Assembly: GCA_019638595.1 (NCBI GenBank)
Contig: JAHBTJ010000020.1
Location: forward strand, 1-64,000
Source: Chitinophagaceae bacterium
GTDB lineage: Bacteria > Bacteroidota > Bacteroidia > Chitinophagales > Chitinophagaceae
Length of the DNA: 64,000 bases
Reading direction: 5' to 3'
Shown in pieces: positions 1 through 7,312 of the stretch. Position numbers and translations under genes: made by a program. The notes below the pieces were generated by a model. That model searched no databases. It was given only the letters and a program-made list of their open reading frames with translations, and was not told the origin of the DNA. Positions within the stretch are counted from its first letter, which is position 1. Each line of letters opens with the position of its first letter.

Positions 1-24
1 TATGCTTATTTGAATAAGTACAGG

Positions 25-55
25 ACCTCCGCCCTTTTAGAGCGGAGGTTTTTTT
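25..55 (+). terminator. Rho-independent terminator
   Basis: An 8-bp perfect stem (ACCTCCGC at 25-32 with GCGGAGGT at 42-49) encloses a 9-nt loop and runs into seven T residues. It would end a transcript entering from before the window. No gene lies between here and the histone-like gene at 338, and I see nothing else in 56-337. Confidence 0.8.
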
Positions 56-337
56 GTTGTGGCGTTACCCTTACCCGGACGGTTGCTCTTTGCCGGGGTT
101 TTAGAGCAATATTGCTGCCGTGCACAATAGTGGTAACGTACTATGTTTAACGACCGGGGGCCGGCAGGTATAAATGCTATACGCAGGGAGCTTGCTCGCC
201 GGTATTTTACGCTGCATGTTTGTGTTTTATACGCTGCATGATAAAAAAATGAGCGTGTTTTTTATTATGTAAATATTATTACCTAATTTTCTGCATCAAT
301 TAACATCTTCTACAAAACACAATAAATTCCAACAATC

Positions 338-844
338 ATGGCTAAAGCAAAGAAAAAAAGTGCGCCTAAAAAAAAGGCAGTGCCCAAAAAAGCCGCTAAG
401 AAAGCCGTAAAAAAGGCTGTTAAAAAAGCTGCACCTAAGAAAAAAGCAGCCCCTAAAAAGACTGTAAGGAAGGCTGCTCCCAAAAAGAAGGCAGCGCCCA
501 AAAAAGCCGCTAAGAAAGCCGTAAAAAAGGCTGTTAAAAAAGCTGCACCTAAGAAAAAAGCAGCCCCTAAAAAAGCAGCCAGGAAGGCTGCCCCCAAAAA
601 GAAGGTCGCTCCCAAGAAAGCAGCACCTAAGAAAGCTGCTCCTAAAAAGGCTGTTAAGAAAGCCGCTCCTAAAAAAATTGTAAGAAAACCTGCTAAAAAA
701 ACGGTAGCACCTCAAAATGAGCCCGTTGTAGCACTTGAAGAAGTGGTAGTGCTGGTAACAGAGCCTGTTGCAGAGCCAATTGTGGAGGCGCCTCCACCCC
801 CCGAGGCTCCGGCTGAAGAAAATAGCGGAGAACTTTTCAGTTAA
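338..844 (+). CDS. Histone H1-like Lys/Ala/Pro-rich DNA-binding protein
   Basis: The 168-aa product is basic and low-complexity over residues 1-125, built from AAPKK, KKAVKKA and KKAAPKK units like the C-terminal tail of eukaryotic histone H1 and the H1-like proteins of Chlamydia and Bacteroidota. The last 40 residues switch to an acidic, Pro-rich tail (VEAPPPPEAPAEE). No globular domain is visible. By family knowledge it would bind and compact DNA non-specifically. The gene stands alone, with a terminator directly downstream at 881-910. The coding region contains a 78-bp exact internal duplication (separate entry), so its length is probably variable between strains. The function is inferred from composition only. 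Confidence 0.85.
   Translation: MAKAKKKSAPKKKAVPKKAAKKAVKKAVKKAAPKKKAAPKKTVRKAAPKKKAAPKKAAKKAVKKAVKKAAPKKKAAPKKAARKAAPKKKVAPKKAAPKKAAPKKAVKKAAPKKIVRKPAKKTVAPQNEPVVALEEVVVLVTEPVAEPIVEAPPPPEAPAEENSGELFS
382..573 (+). repeat. 78-bp direct duplication inside the histone-like gene
   Basis: Positions 382-459 and 496-573 are identical over 78 bases with an offset of 114 nt, a multiple of three, so the frame is kept. They encode two copies of a block containing KKAAKKAVKKAVKKAAPKKK. Exact identity, including third positions, indicates a recent duplication or ongoing gene conversion. Confidence 0.9.
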
Positions 845-880
845 GTAGAATGCTTGGTCAGTTTATATTATACTAAACCG

Positions 881-910
881 AAGCGCAACCACCTTGTGTT
901 GCGCTTTTTG
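881..910 (+). terminator. Rho-independent terminator of the histone-like gene
   Basis: A 9-bp perfect stem, AAGCGCAAC (881-889) with GTTGCGCTT (898-906), has an 8-nt loop and is followed by TTTTG. It sits 37 nt after the stop of the histone-like gene. The facing GNAT gene ends at 941 on the other strand, so it may also work in reverse, using the A residues before the stem. Confidence 0.85.
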
Positions 911-940
911 TTGTTCACTATAGTAACTACGGCAACCTGC

Positions 941-1372
941 TCAGCGTAGCCTTTTTTCCATTGCGTAATGAGGTATGGTTACCTCCTGGAACTCGTTTCC
1001 CGAAATGGTATAGCCGAACCGCTGGTAAAATCCAACTGCCGATTTACGGGCGTGCATCATCAGCTTTTCATAGCCTTTTTCGCGTGCCACATTTTCTGCA
1101 AAGTTCATAAGGGTAGCCCCAATTCCTTTTTGCTGCAGGTTGCTGCTCACTGCCATTTGCCGCAGCCGGCAGGTTGTACTGTTAAACCGGGTAAGCACAC
1201 AGCACCCGATCAGCTTGTCTTCTTCAAATGCACCCATTAAAACATCATCCTTTTCTTTGTTCAGGTCTTCGGGATCGAAATATAACCCAAGGGGTTTGCG
1301 CAGGATTTCGTCCCGCAAACGGATCATTTGCTGATATTCAGGAGAACCGTGATCAATAATTTTTAGTGGCAT
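941..1372 (-). CDS. GNAT-family N-acetyltransferase
   Basis: The 143-aa single-domain protein shows the acetyl-CoA pyrophosphate-binding loop QQKGIGA (residues 80-86) after beta-strand LRQMAV, and the C-terminal motif AVGFYQRFGY (112-121) typical of the GNAT fold. It transfers an acetyl group from acetyl-CoA to an amine; the acceptor cannot be read from the sequence. It resembles the ElaA/YitI-like small GNATs. It stands alone, convergent with the histone-like gene. The start (MPLKIIDHG) is the only plausible ATG. Confidence 0.88.
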   Translation of the reverse strand: MPLKIIDHGSPEYQQMIRLRDEILRKPLGLYFDPEDLNKEKDDVLMGAFEEDKLIGCCVLTRFNSTTCRLRQMAVSSNLQQKGIGATLMNFAENVAREKGYEKLMMHARKSAVGFYQRFGYTISGNEFQEVTIPHYAMEKRLR

Positions 1373-1431
1373 GCGACCTGGTTTAACCGGCTGGGTTATT
1401 TAAAAATACAAAAAAAGACGTGATAAACAGG

Positions 1432-1543
1432 GGGTACATTTAAAATTGTCGCCGGTTGGTGGGGATACCAACCGGGGCAGCCAGCCGTGGGCGGTGTCTC
1501 CACCGCCCACATGAAGCGGAGTGCGACAATTTTAAATGCACCC
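1432..1543. repeat. Hairpin-pair palindromic element (copy 1)
   Basis: The outer arms 1432-1452 and 1523-1543 form a 21-bp inverted repeat with one mismatch. Inside are two hairpins: CCGGTTGGT/ACCAACCGG (1452-1475, loop GGGGAT) and GTGGGCGGTG/CACCGCCCAC (1487-1510, loop TCTC). Read on opposite strands both contain GGTGGRGAYACC, so the two hairpins are inverted copies of one motif. A related element lies at 15842-16027. It codes for nothing. It looks like a MITE- or REP-like element, but no transposase was seen. Confidence 0.75.
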
Positions 1544-1647
1544 TAAACAGGAGTATTTTCCTTTGCCTGCATGCTAAAAGAGCATTAAATTTAAAACCTT
1601 TAAAAACGAAGCAAAAGCTATCTTTTTTACACAAATTCAAATAGATA

Positions 1648-1676
1648 TTGTTTTTATCCCAAAAACTATATTTTTG
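1648..1676 (+). promoter_or_regulatory. Bacteroidota-type promoter of acpP
   Basis: TTG (1648-1650) and the -7 box TATTTTTG (1669-1676) match the TTTG / TAnnTTTG consensus of the Bacteroidota primary sigma factor, with an 18-nt spacer. Transcription would start near 1683, about 23 nt before the acpP ATG. The match is by eye. Confidence 0.65.
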
Positions 1677-1705
1677 CACCCAAGTATTAACCAAATTTTA
1701 CAACC

Positions 1706-1942
1706 ATGTCTGACATTGCAACAAGAGTTAAGAAGATTATTGTTGACAAACTAGGTGTTGATGAAGCGGAAGTAACCCCGGAAGCATCGTTCACCAATGA
1801 TCTGGGAGCTGATTCATTAGACACAGTAGAACTGATCATGGAATTCGAAAAAGAATTCAATATCTCTATTCCTGATGAGCAAGCTGAAACTATTACTACA
1901 GTAGGGCAGGCTATTGCTTACCTTGAGGAGCATGCAAAGTAA
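1706..1942 (+). CDS. acpP: Acyl carrier protein
   Basis: This is a 78-aa, strongly acidic protein with the phosphopantetheine attachment site GADSLD; Ser37 is the modified residue. ACP carries growing acyl chains in type II fatty-acid synthesis in the cytoplasm. Length and the helix II sequence [13 protein letters not shown] are canonical. fabF follows after 37 nt in the same direction, and acpP-fabF-rnc is a conserved order in many bacteria, so a common transcript is likely. A good -7 box precedes it. Confidence 0.97.
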   Translation: MSDIATRVKKIIVDKLGVDEAEVTPEASFTNDLGADSLDTVELIMEFEKEFNISIPDEQAETITTVGQAIAYLEEHAK

Positions 1943-1979
1943 TTTCTTCCTATTTAGCTGATCGCAGGCAAACTTGCTT

Positions 1980-3233
1980 ATGGATTTAAAACGAGTTGTT
2001 GTAACAGGCATAGGTGCCTTAACCCCATTGGGAAACTCTGTACCGGATTACTGGCACGGATTAATTAATGGTGTTCCGGGGGCAGATGCCATTACCTTAT
2101 TTGATGCCTCAAAATTCAAAACGCGGTTTGCCTGCGAATTAAAGCAATTTGATCCCACCAGTTTTCTTGATAAAAAGGAAGCCCGCAAAATAGACCGGTT
2201 TACGCAAACGGCGTTGGTATGCAGCGATGAAGCTGTTAAAAGCGCCGGTATCAGTAAAGATTCGGTGAACCCCGACAGGGTTGGCGTTATCTTTTCGAGT
2301 GGAATTGGTGGATTGATCACTTTTCAGCAGGAGGTAACTGAATTTGCGCTGGGAGATGGTACTCCCAGGTTTAATCCTTTTTTTATCCCCAAAATGATAC
2401 TGGATATTGCCGCCGGGCAAATATCCATGCGGCACGGATTCCGCGGGCCCAATTACGCGGTTGTTTCTGCCTGCGCTTCTTCCACACATGCCATAATGGA
2501 TGCTTTTAACCTGATCCGTTTAGGAAAGGCAGATATTATACTGGCAGGTGGCAGCGAAAGCGTGATCAGGGAGGCCGGGGTTGGCGGCTTTAATGCCATG
2601 AAAGCCCTGAGCGAAAGAAATGATGATCCTAAAACAGCATCGCGTCCTTTTGACAAAGACCGTGATGGCTTTGTAATTGGTGAAGGCGCGGGCATGCTCA
2701 TCCTGGAAAACCTGGAACATGCTCTGGCCAGGGGTGCTAACATTATTTGTGAAATTGCAGGTGCGGGGGCTACGGCAGACGCGCACCATATTACAGCGCC
2801 TCATCCCGAAGGACTGGGGGCAAAAAATGTTATGCTGGCCACCCTGCACGACGCGGGGATGAAACCCGAGGACATTGATTACATTAATGTGCACGGTACT
2901 TCCACCCCGCTGGGAGACATTTCAGAAGTAAAAGCCATCCAGTCTGTTTTTGGTGAGCATGCATATAAGCTGAATATCAGCTCCACCAAATCCATGACCG
3001 GGCATTTATTGGGCGCCGCGGGTGTAATAGAAGCCATAGCTTGTGTGCTGGCGGTTAAAAATGATATCGTTCCCCCAACGATCAACCATTTTACAGACGA
3101 TCCGGAGCTGGATCCTGGTCTTAATTTCACTTTCTGGAAGGCGCAGCAGCGCCCCGTACGGGCTGCTTTAAGCAATACTTTTGGCTTTGGGGGGCATAAT
3201 GCCTCGGTAATTGTAAAAAAATATTCCGCCTGA
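1980..3233 (+). CDS. fabF: 3-oxoacyl-[acyl-carrier-protein] synthase II
   Basis: The 417-aa condensing enzyme elongates acyl-ACP with malonyl-ACP. The thiolase-fold triad is complete: Cys165 in VSACASSTH, His305 in VHGTSTPLGD and His342 in GHLLGAAG. ATG at 1980 (MDLKRVVVTG) is chosen over an in-frame TTG at 1974, because family members begin directly at the KRVVVTG strand. It lies between acpP and rnc, as in many genomes, and uses the acpP product as its substrate carrier. Confidence 0.96.
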   Translation: MDLKRVVVTGIGALTPLGNSVPDYWHGLINGVPGADAITLFDASKFKTRFACELKQFDPTSFLDKKEARKIDRFTQTALVCSDEAVKSAGISKDSVNPDRVGVIFSSGIGGLITFQQEVTEFALGDGTPRFNPFFIPKMILDIAAGQISMRHGFRGPNYAVVSACASSTHAIMDAFNLIRLGKADIILAGGSESVIREAGVGGFNAMKALSERNDDPKTASRPFDKDRDGFVIGEGAGMLILENLEHALARGANIICEIAGAGATADAHHITAPHPEGLGAKNVMLATLHDAGMKPEDIDYINVHGTSTPLGDISEVKAIQSVFGEHAYKLNISSTKSMTGHLLGAAGVIEAIACVLAVKNDIVPPTINHFTDDPELDPGLNFTFWKAQQRPVRAALSNTFGFGGHNASVIVKKYSA

Positions 3234-3244
3234 TTTAGTCGTTT

Positions 3245-3284
3245 ATGTAACGAATGTGCCAACTCTTAAAGAGTTGCGTTACAT
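3245..3284 (+). promoter_or_regulatory. Nested inverted repeat abutting the rnc start
   Basis: The outer arms ATGTAACG (3245-3252) and CGTTACAT (3277-3284) are perfect complements. Inside sits CAACTCTT (3260-3267) with AAGAGTTG (3269-3276), a second perfect 8-bp arm pair. The structure ends at the base before the TTG start of rnc. It could be a terminator-like barrier, a translational hairpin, or an RNase III site for autoregulation, as rnc mRNAs are known to be cleaved in their own leaders in some bacteria. The role here is inference. Confidence 0.55.
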
Positions 3285-4049
3285 TTGCCTTTCATTACTC
3301 TTAAATTCTCTGACTTGGCATTAGTGCGGTATTTTATTCAATATCTTGGCGTTGACAAAACCAGCCGGTCCTTTTATAAACAGTTATGCAATGTGCTGGG
3401 TTTTGCACCAGGAACCCTTTCTCTCTACAAAACAGCCTTAAGCCACCGTTCAGTAAAAGAAAGCACCGATGAAAATAATGAACGTCTTGAATACCTCGGC
3501 GATGCCATATTAAGTGGTATTGTGGCAGATTATCTTTTTAAACGCTATCCCTATAAGGGCGAAGGTTTTTTAACTGAAATGCGCAGCAAAATGGTAAACC
3601 GCCAAACGCTTAACGAGATTGCGGTAAAAATGGGCCTCAAAAAAATAACGATCTATAATAAAAACGATGGCTCGCTTAAAGTAAGCCAGATATTTGGCAA
3701 TACTCTTGAAGCTTTGGTAGGCGCTATTTATGTGGATAAGGGATTTAATACAACCAAGCAATGGGTATTAAAGCGCATTATTATGCCGCATATGTTTGTT
3801 GAAGACCTGGAAACCCTGGAGATCAATCACAAGAATAAGTTATACGGCTGGGCAAACAAAAATGGCAAAAACCTGGAATTTGAAACTCTGGAAGAGCGTT
3901 TTGAAAACGGCCGCCGCTTATTTACCGTAGGCGCTGTAGTAGACGGCGAACTGATTGCCGAAGGAAAGGCCTTCAATAAAAAAGATGCCAGCCAGATCGC
4001 CTCACAAATTGCGGTAGAAAAGCTCGGACTGGGCAAGGCAGAGGAGTAG
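3285..4049 (+). CDS. rnc: Ribonuclease III
   Basis: The 254-aa double-strand-specific endoribonuclease processes rRNA precursors and structured mRNAs. The RNase III signature ERLEYLGDAIL is at 66-76 (metal-binding acidic residues in it), with a second catalytic acid in TLEALVGAIYVDKGF. A C-terminal double-stranded RNA-binding domain starts near NHKNKLYGWANKNGK and ends with the Ala/Lys-rich ASQIASQIAVEKLG. There is no ATG upstream of the conserved domain after the in-frame stop at 3267, so TTG 3285 is used; TTG 3315 or GTG 3324 are alternatives. It is downstream of fabF with a 51-nt gap filled by a nested palindrome. Confidence 0.93.
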   Translation: MPFITLKFSDLALVRYFIQYLGVDKTSRSFYKQLCNVLGFAPGTLSLYKTALSHRSVKESTDENNERLEYLGDAILSGIVADYLFKRYPYKGEGFLTEMRSKMVNRQTLNEIAVKMGLKKITIYNKNDGSLKVSQIFGNTLEALVGAIYVDKGFNTTKQWVLKRIIMPHMFVEDLETLEINHKNKLYGWANKNGKNLEFETLEERFENGRRLFTVGAVVDGELIAEGKAFNKKDASQIASQIAVEKLGLGKAEE

Positions 4050-4082
4050 CTAATTTTCCTAAACGCGCTACGTGTACACCTG

Positions 4083-4589
4083 TTATTTTTTTGTGTGTAC
4101 TAATTTCCCGTCTTCATAAGTATCAATTTTTAAAAGATGTCCCAAGGCTGAATAGTAAAACCAGTCACCTTCCATCACCGAGCAATAGCCCTTGGTGTAC
4201 AGGTTATTCCAGTTTCCCGTATTGTTTTGCCTGTATTGCCCTTTTACCTTGACGCTTCCGTCCGGATAGAATGCTGTATACTTTCCCACGCCGCAATCCT
4301 GGTATTGGGTTGAAATGCTCACGAGTACATTGTTAACATCATATGTTTTCAATACGCAAGGCTTGCATTTGGTAAAATTCTGCCAGGGAATCCGGTAACG
4401 ATCGTAAATGCGTTTTTCAACCTCCTCTCCATTAACAAAATAATGGGCAGCTTCTCCACCATAATGTGCTTCAAGGGTCACATTGTAAGTTTCCAATGTA
4501 TCCAATTTAAGATCTGCATTGGCAATAGTTTGTGAAATGCTGTAAGGCATATAAACAACCGTCATAATACCCAAAAAAACAATGCGCAT
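4083..4589 (-). CDS. Secreted MORN-like hypothetical protein
   Basis: The 168-aa protein starts with a hydrophobic signal-like segment (MRIVFLGIMTVVYMPYSISQT). The second half contains the YPDGSVKVKGQYRQN and GDWFYYSALGHLLKIDTYEDGKLV phrases typical of the MORN-repeat-variant proteins of Bacteroidota, where short beta-hairpins repeat the G.w..y...G pattern. Four Cys residues are present (KCKPC, QDCG, GYCS). The function is unknown; export to the periplasm or surface is inferred. It is convergent with rnc. The 289 nt upstream (4590-4878) hold nothing recognisable apart from the heptad stretch at 4841. Confidence 0.6.
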   Translation of the reverse strand: MRIVFLGIMTVVYMPYSISQTIANADLKLDTLETYNVTLEAHYGGEAAHYFVNGEEVEKRIYDRYRIPWQNFTKCKPCVLKTYDVNNVLVSISTQYQDCGVGKYTAFYPDGSVKVKGQYRQNNTGNWNNLYTKGYCSVMEGDWFYYSALGHLLKIDTYEDGKLVHTKK

Positions 4590-4840
4590 GCTGCCAGGGA
4601 GGTTTTAAGATTGATCACTTCCGGTGCCGTAATGTAAATGTCTTTCAAGTTATGTTATGCAAGTGACTGCGGAAAAAAACTGGGTATATTAAAAAGTTAA
4701 TTCCGCCGGTAAAAAATATTCTTACTGCACTTAGGATGCCAGGCACTTTCTATCTCTATAGAAAAAATACCTGATCTACAGTGTACACCCGTCAACAAAT
4801 GATAGCGTTAACGGAAAAATGGCTGAATGGTACCATTTTT

Positions 4841-4889
4841 AAATCTCAAATCCTATATTTAAAATCTTAAATCTCAGATTGAAATCATC
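4841..4889. repeat. Heptad island overlapping the MFS gene start
   Basis: The sequence steps in 7-mers: AAATCTC, AAATCCT, ATATTTA, AAATCTT, AAATCTC, AGATTGA, AATCATC. The same AAATCTC word builds the islands at 12652 and 60775. The only usable start codon of the MFS gene (TTG 4879) lies inside it. Confidence 0.6.
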
Positions 4890-6072
4890 ATTCGCCATAG
4901 GAAATAAAGAAAGCAACCTGTTTAGGGCTGTCTTCTTTTTCGGCTTTGCATCCCTGGGTTGCTGGATGCCTAACTTTAATGTATGGCTGGAGGACAAAGG
5001 GATGAGTGGTTCCCTGATGGGGTATATATCGGCCATCCCCTGGCTGGTAATGCTGGTGGTGCAACCATTGTGGGGCATAATGGCCGACAGAAAAGGAAAG
5101 ATGCTTTGCTTTAATATAGCGGTACTGGCAGCCGCAGTATTATTTGCTGTTTTCCCTCTTGTAGCGAAAGGAAAATTTTCAATCGGGTCATTTACTTTTT
5201 TGCTTGCTATTTTTCAAACCCCAGTATTGCCTTTGCTGGATAGTTTAACGCTTGATTATACAGCGCGCCAGCCAAATAGATCGTACAGCAACCTGCGCTT
5301 TTGGGGAGCGCCTGGTTTTGGCGTTGGCGCTTTGCTGACAGGAGTATTAACTGAAACATATGGAAGTGATGTGGTATTCTACCTGGGTGCGGCTTTTCTT
5401 TTTATTACCTGGATCGCTGCAAGAGGACTTGTGTCGCAGACTTCCGCAGTATCTGCAGCAGATATCAGTTTTAAAGGGCTGAGGCAAACGCTGGAGAACA
5501 GGTTGTTGCTGAATTTTCTGATCATAGTGATGGTGGTTTCCATTGCCCAGTCTGCCAGCTCCTTTTTTTTAACCGTATACATGCGTGAGATCGGCGCATC
5601 ATCTTCCGTTACCGGAATGGCGATTGGCATACAGGCGTTGAGTGAGCTGCCGTTTTATTTTATTGCTGCCTGGCTGCTGCGCAAAACAAGCGCGGACAAT
5701 GTTTTACAAATTGCCATTTGGGGAACCGCGGTGCGGTTGTTGTTGTATTACCTGAATGGTAATCCTTATATGGTGATTGGTATAGAAACGATGAATGGAA
5801 TTACCTGGACATTGCTGTGGATTGCAAGCGTTGAATTTGTGAATAATAAAGTGCCCGCAGCATGGCGAACCACCGGACAGTCGCTGTTATGGGCAATGTA
5901 TTTTGGCGCCGGCGCCGTTTTGGGGAATATTCTCATAGGAAGGTTATACGAGTTATTGCCAATGCGGCAGATTTTTGGTATATTCAGTGTGGTTGTATGG
6001 GTAGTAGCTGTGATTTTTTTGCTGTTGATAAGGGTAAGAAAAAATAAGCCTGCAGCAATACAGCGATCTTGA
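4879..6072 (+). CDS. MFS transporter, HcaT/LacY-like
   Basis: This 397-aa integral membrane protein has about 12 hydrophobic segments. The first cytoplasmic loop carries WGIMADRKGK, the MFS motif A. The phrase RSYSNLRFWGAPGFGVG matches the G..R.WGS.GF signature of the MFS_1_like branch, which includes 3-phenylpropionate (HcaT) and nucleoside/H+ symporters. It lacks an ATG: TTG 4879 follows an in-frame stop at 4840, and the N-terminus emerges from a heptad repeat. A 48-nt gap separates it from the Rieske gene, so it is the likely importer for that pathway. The substrate is unknown. Confidence 0.82.
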   Translation: MKSSFAIGNKESNLFRAVFFFGFASLGCWMPNFNVWLEDKGMSGSLMGYISAIPWLVMLVVQPLWGIMADRKGKMLCFNIAVLAAAVLFAVFPLVAKGKFSIGSFTFLLAIFQTPVLPLLDSLTLDYTARQPNRSYSNLRFWGAPGFGVGALLTGVLTETYGSDVVFYLGAAFLFITWIAARGLVSQTSAVSAADISFKGLRQTLENRLLLNFLIIVMVVSIAQSASSFFLTVYMREIGASSSVTGMAIGIQALSELPFYFIAAWLLRKTSADNVLQIAIWGTAVRLLLYYLNGNPYMVIGIETMNGITWTLLWIASVEFVNNKVPAAWRTTGQSLLWAMYFGAGAVLGNILIGRLYELLPMRQIFGIFSVVVWVVAVIFLLLIRVRKNKPAAIQRS

Positions 6073-6120
6073 AAATAAATGGCAGTAGTATTACGAGTAT
6101 AAACCGATAAAACTGTTTGT

Positions 6121-7311
6121 ATGAACAAAGTTCAGTCATTATTGCAAGCCTATAAAAGGAACTGGAGCCTTGAGCGTGATTTTTACGCTAATAAGGAGGT
6201 GTTTGATGCTGAAATAGAACATGTATGGAAAAAAAGCTGGTTGTTCGCTGGGTTCGATTGTGAAATACCTGAGACCGGTGATTATTTTTTGTTCACTATG
6301 CTGGATCAGTCCATTATCATCATCCGCGGGGATGACGGCGATGTATATGCGCACCACAATTCATGCAGGCACCGCGGCTCAGCCATATGCCTCGAAGAAA
6401 GAGGACACGAGGATAAGCTGAAGTGTCCTTACCATAACTGGGTATACGAAAAAAACGGGAGATTGAGGAATGCGCGTTTAATGCCGGATGATTTTGATAA
6501 AAGCCATTTCGGGCTGCATCCGGTACATGTATCGCTTATTGAGGGTGCCATATTTATTTGCCTGGCAGATGATCCACCCGACTTCTCAAAAGAAACCAGG
6601 GAATTGTCTCCTTATCTACATCCATACAATTTGCATCATGCAAAAGTTGCATACAGGGAGCGTTATGAACTGGACGCTAACTGGAAGCTGATCGGTGAAA
6701 ATTTCAGAGAATGTTACCATTGCGGGCCTGTACACATTGAATACTGCAGCGTAGTAGTAGGCGCCAACCTGGTGGAAGACAGGGAAGCGGTTGTGCAGGA
6801 TAGCATGGAAATATGGAAACGCAATGGGCTGGCTGTTGAAACGATTGAGAACGAAAACGGCAGCAGTCACTATGCTACCCGTTATCCCCTGCGCCCTGGT
6901 ATGGAAAGCTATACGCTGGATGGAAAACCGGCAGCGCCTTTAATGGGCGAGCATCTGCACTATGATAGTGGTGTGGTGGGGTTGATCAATTATCCCAACT
7001 TCTGGATGGACGGAGTGAGCGATTATATCTGGGCAATGCGCATTACACCGATAGATGCTTTGCATGCTGCAGTAGATTTAACCTGGCTGGTAAACGGTGC
7101 CGCGGAAGAAGGGGTTGACTACGATATTGAAAGATTAACGGAGTTTTGGAAAATTACCGGCGAGCAGGACTGGCATTTGTGCGAAAACAACCAGAAGGGT
7201 ATATTGTCTTCGAAGTATGAGCCGGGCCCGCTGGCGCCATCGGAAGCTGATGTAGTGAATTTCCATTGGTGGTACCTGGATAAGCTGCGGCAGGGAGTGA
7301 AAAAAAGCTGA
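6121..7311 (+). CDS. Rieske non-haem iron ring-hydroxylating-type oxygenase, alpha subunit
   Basis: The 396-aa protein has an N-terminal Rieske [2Fe-2S] domain with C82-R-H84 and C102-P-Y-H105. A catalytic domain follows with ENFRECYHCGPVH, in which His200 and His205 bind the mononuclear iron; the third ligand is probably the Asp in GEQDWHLCENNQKG. This architecture hydroxylates aromatics or oxidatively demethylates quaternary amines (choline monooxygenase, CntA and GbcA types). No beta subunit or classical ferredoxin is nearby. The next gene starts 1 nt after its stop and encodes a flavin/[2Fe-2S] reductase, so they are almost certainly partners. The substrate cannot be read from the sequence. 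Confidence 0.88.
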   Translation: MNKVQSLLQAYKRNWSLERDFYANKEVFDAEIEHVWKKSWLFAGFDCEIPETGDYFLFTMLDQSIIIIRGDDGDVYAHHNSCRHRGSAICLEERGHEDKLKCPYHNWVYEKNGRLRNARLMPDDFDKSHFGLHPVHVSLIEGAIFICLADDPPDFSKETRELSPYLHPYNLHHAKVAYRERYELDANWKLIGENFRECYHCGPVHIEYCSVVVGANLVEDREAVVQDSMEIWKRNGLAVETIENENGSSHYATRYPLRPGMESYTLDGKPAAPLMGEHLHYDSGVVGLINYPNFWMDGVSDYIWAMRITPIDALHAAVDLTWLVNGAAEEGVDYDIERLTEFWKITGEQDWHLCENNQKGILSSKYEPGPLAPSEADVVNFHWWYLDKLRQGVKKS

Positions 7312-7312
7312 T

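Noticed and set aside
296-715. Long - strand frames antisense to the histone-like gene
   Set aside because: They are Cys/Phe/Leu-rich mirror products of the Lys/Ala repeats and have no leader, domain or context.
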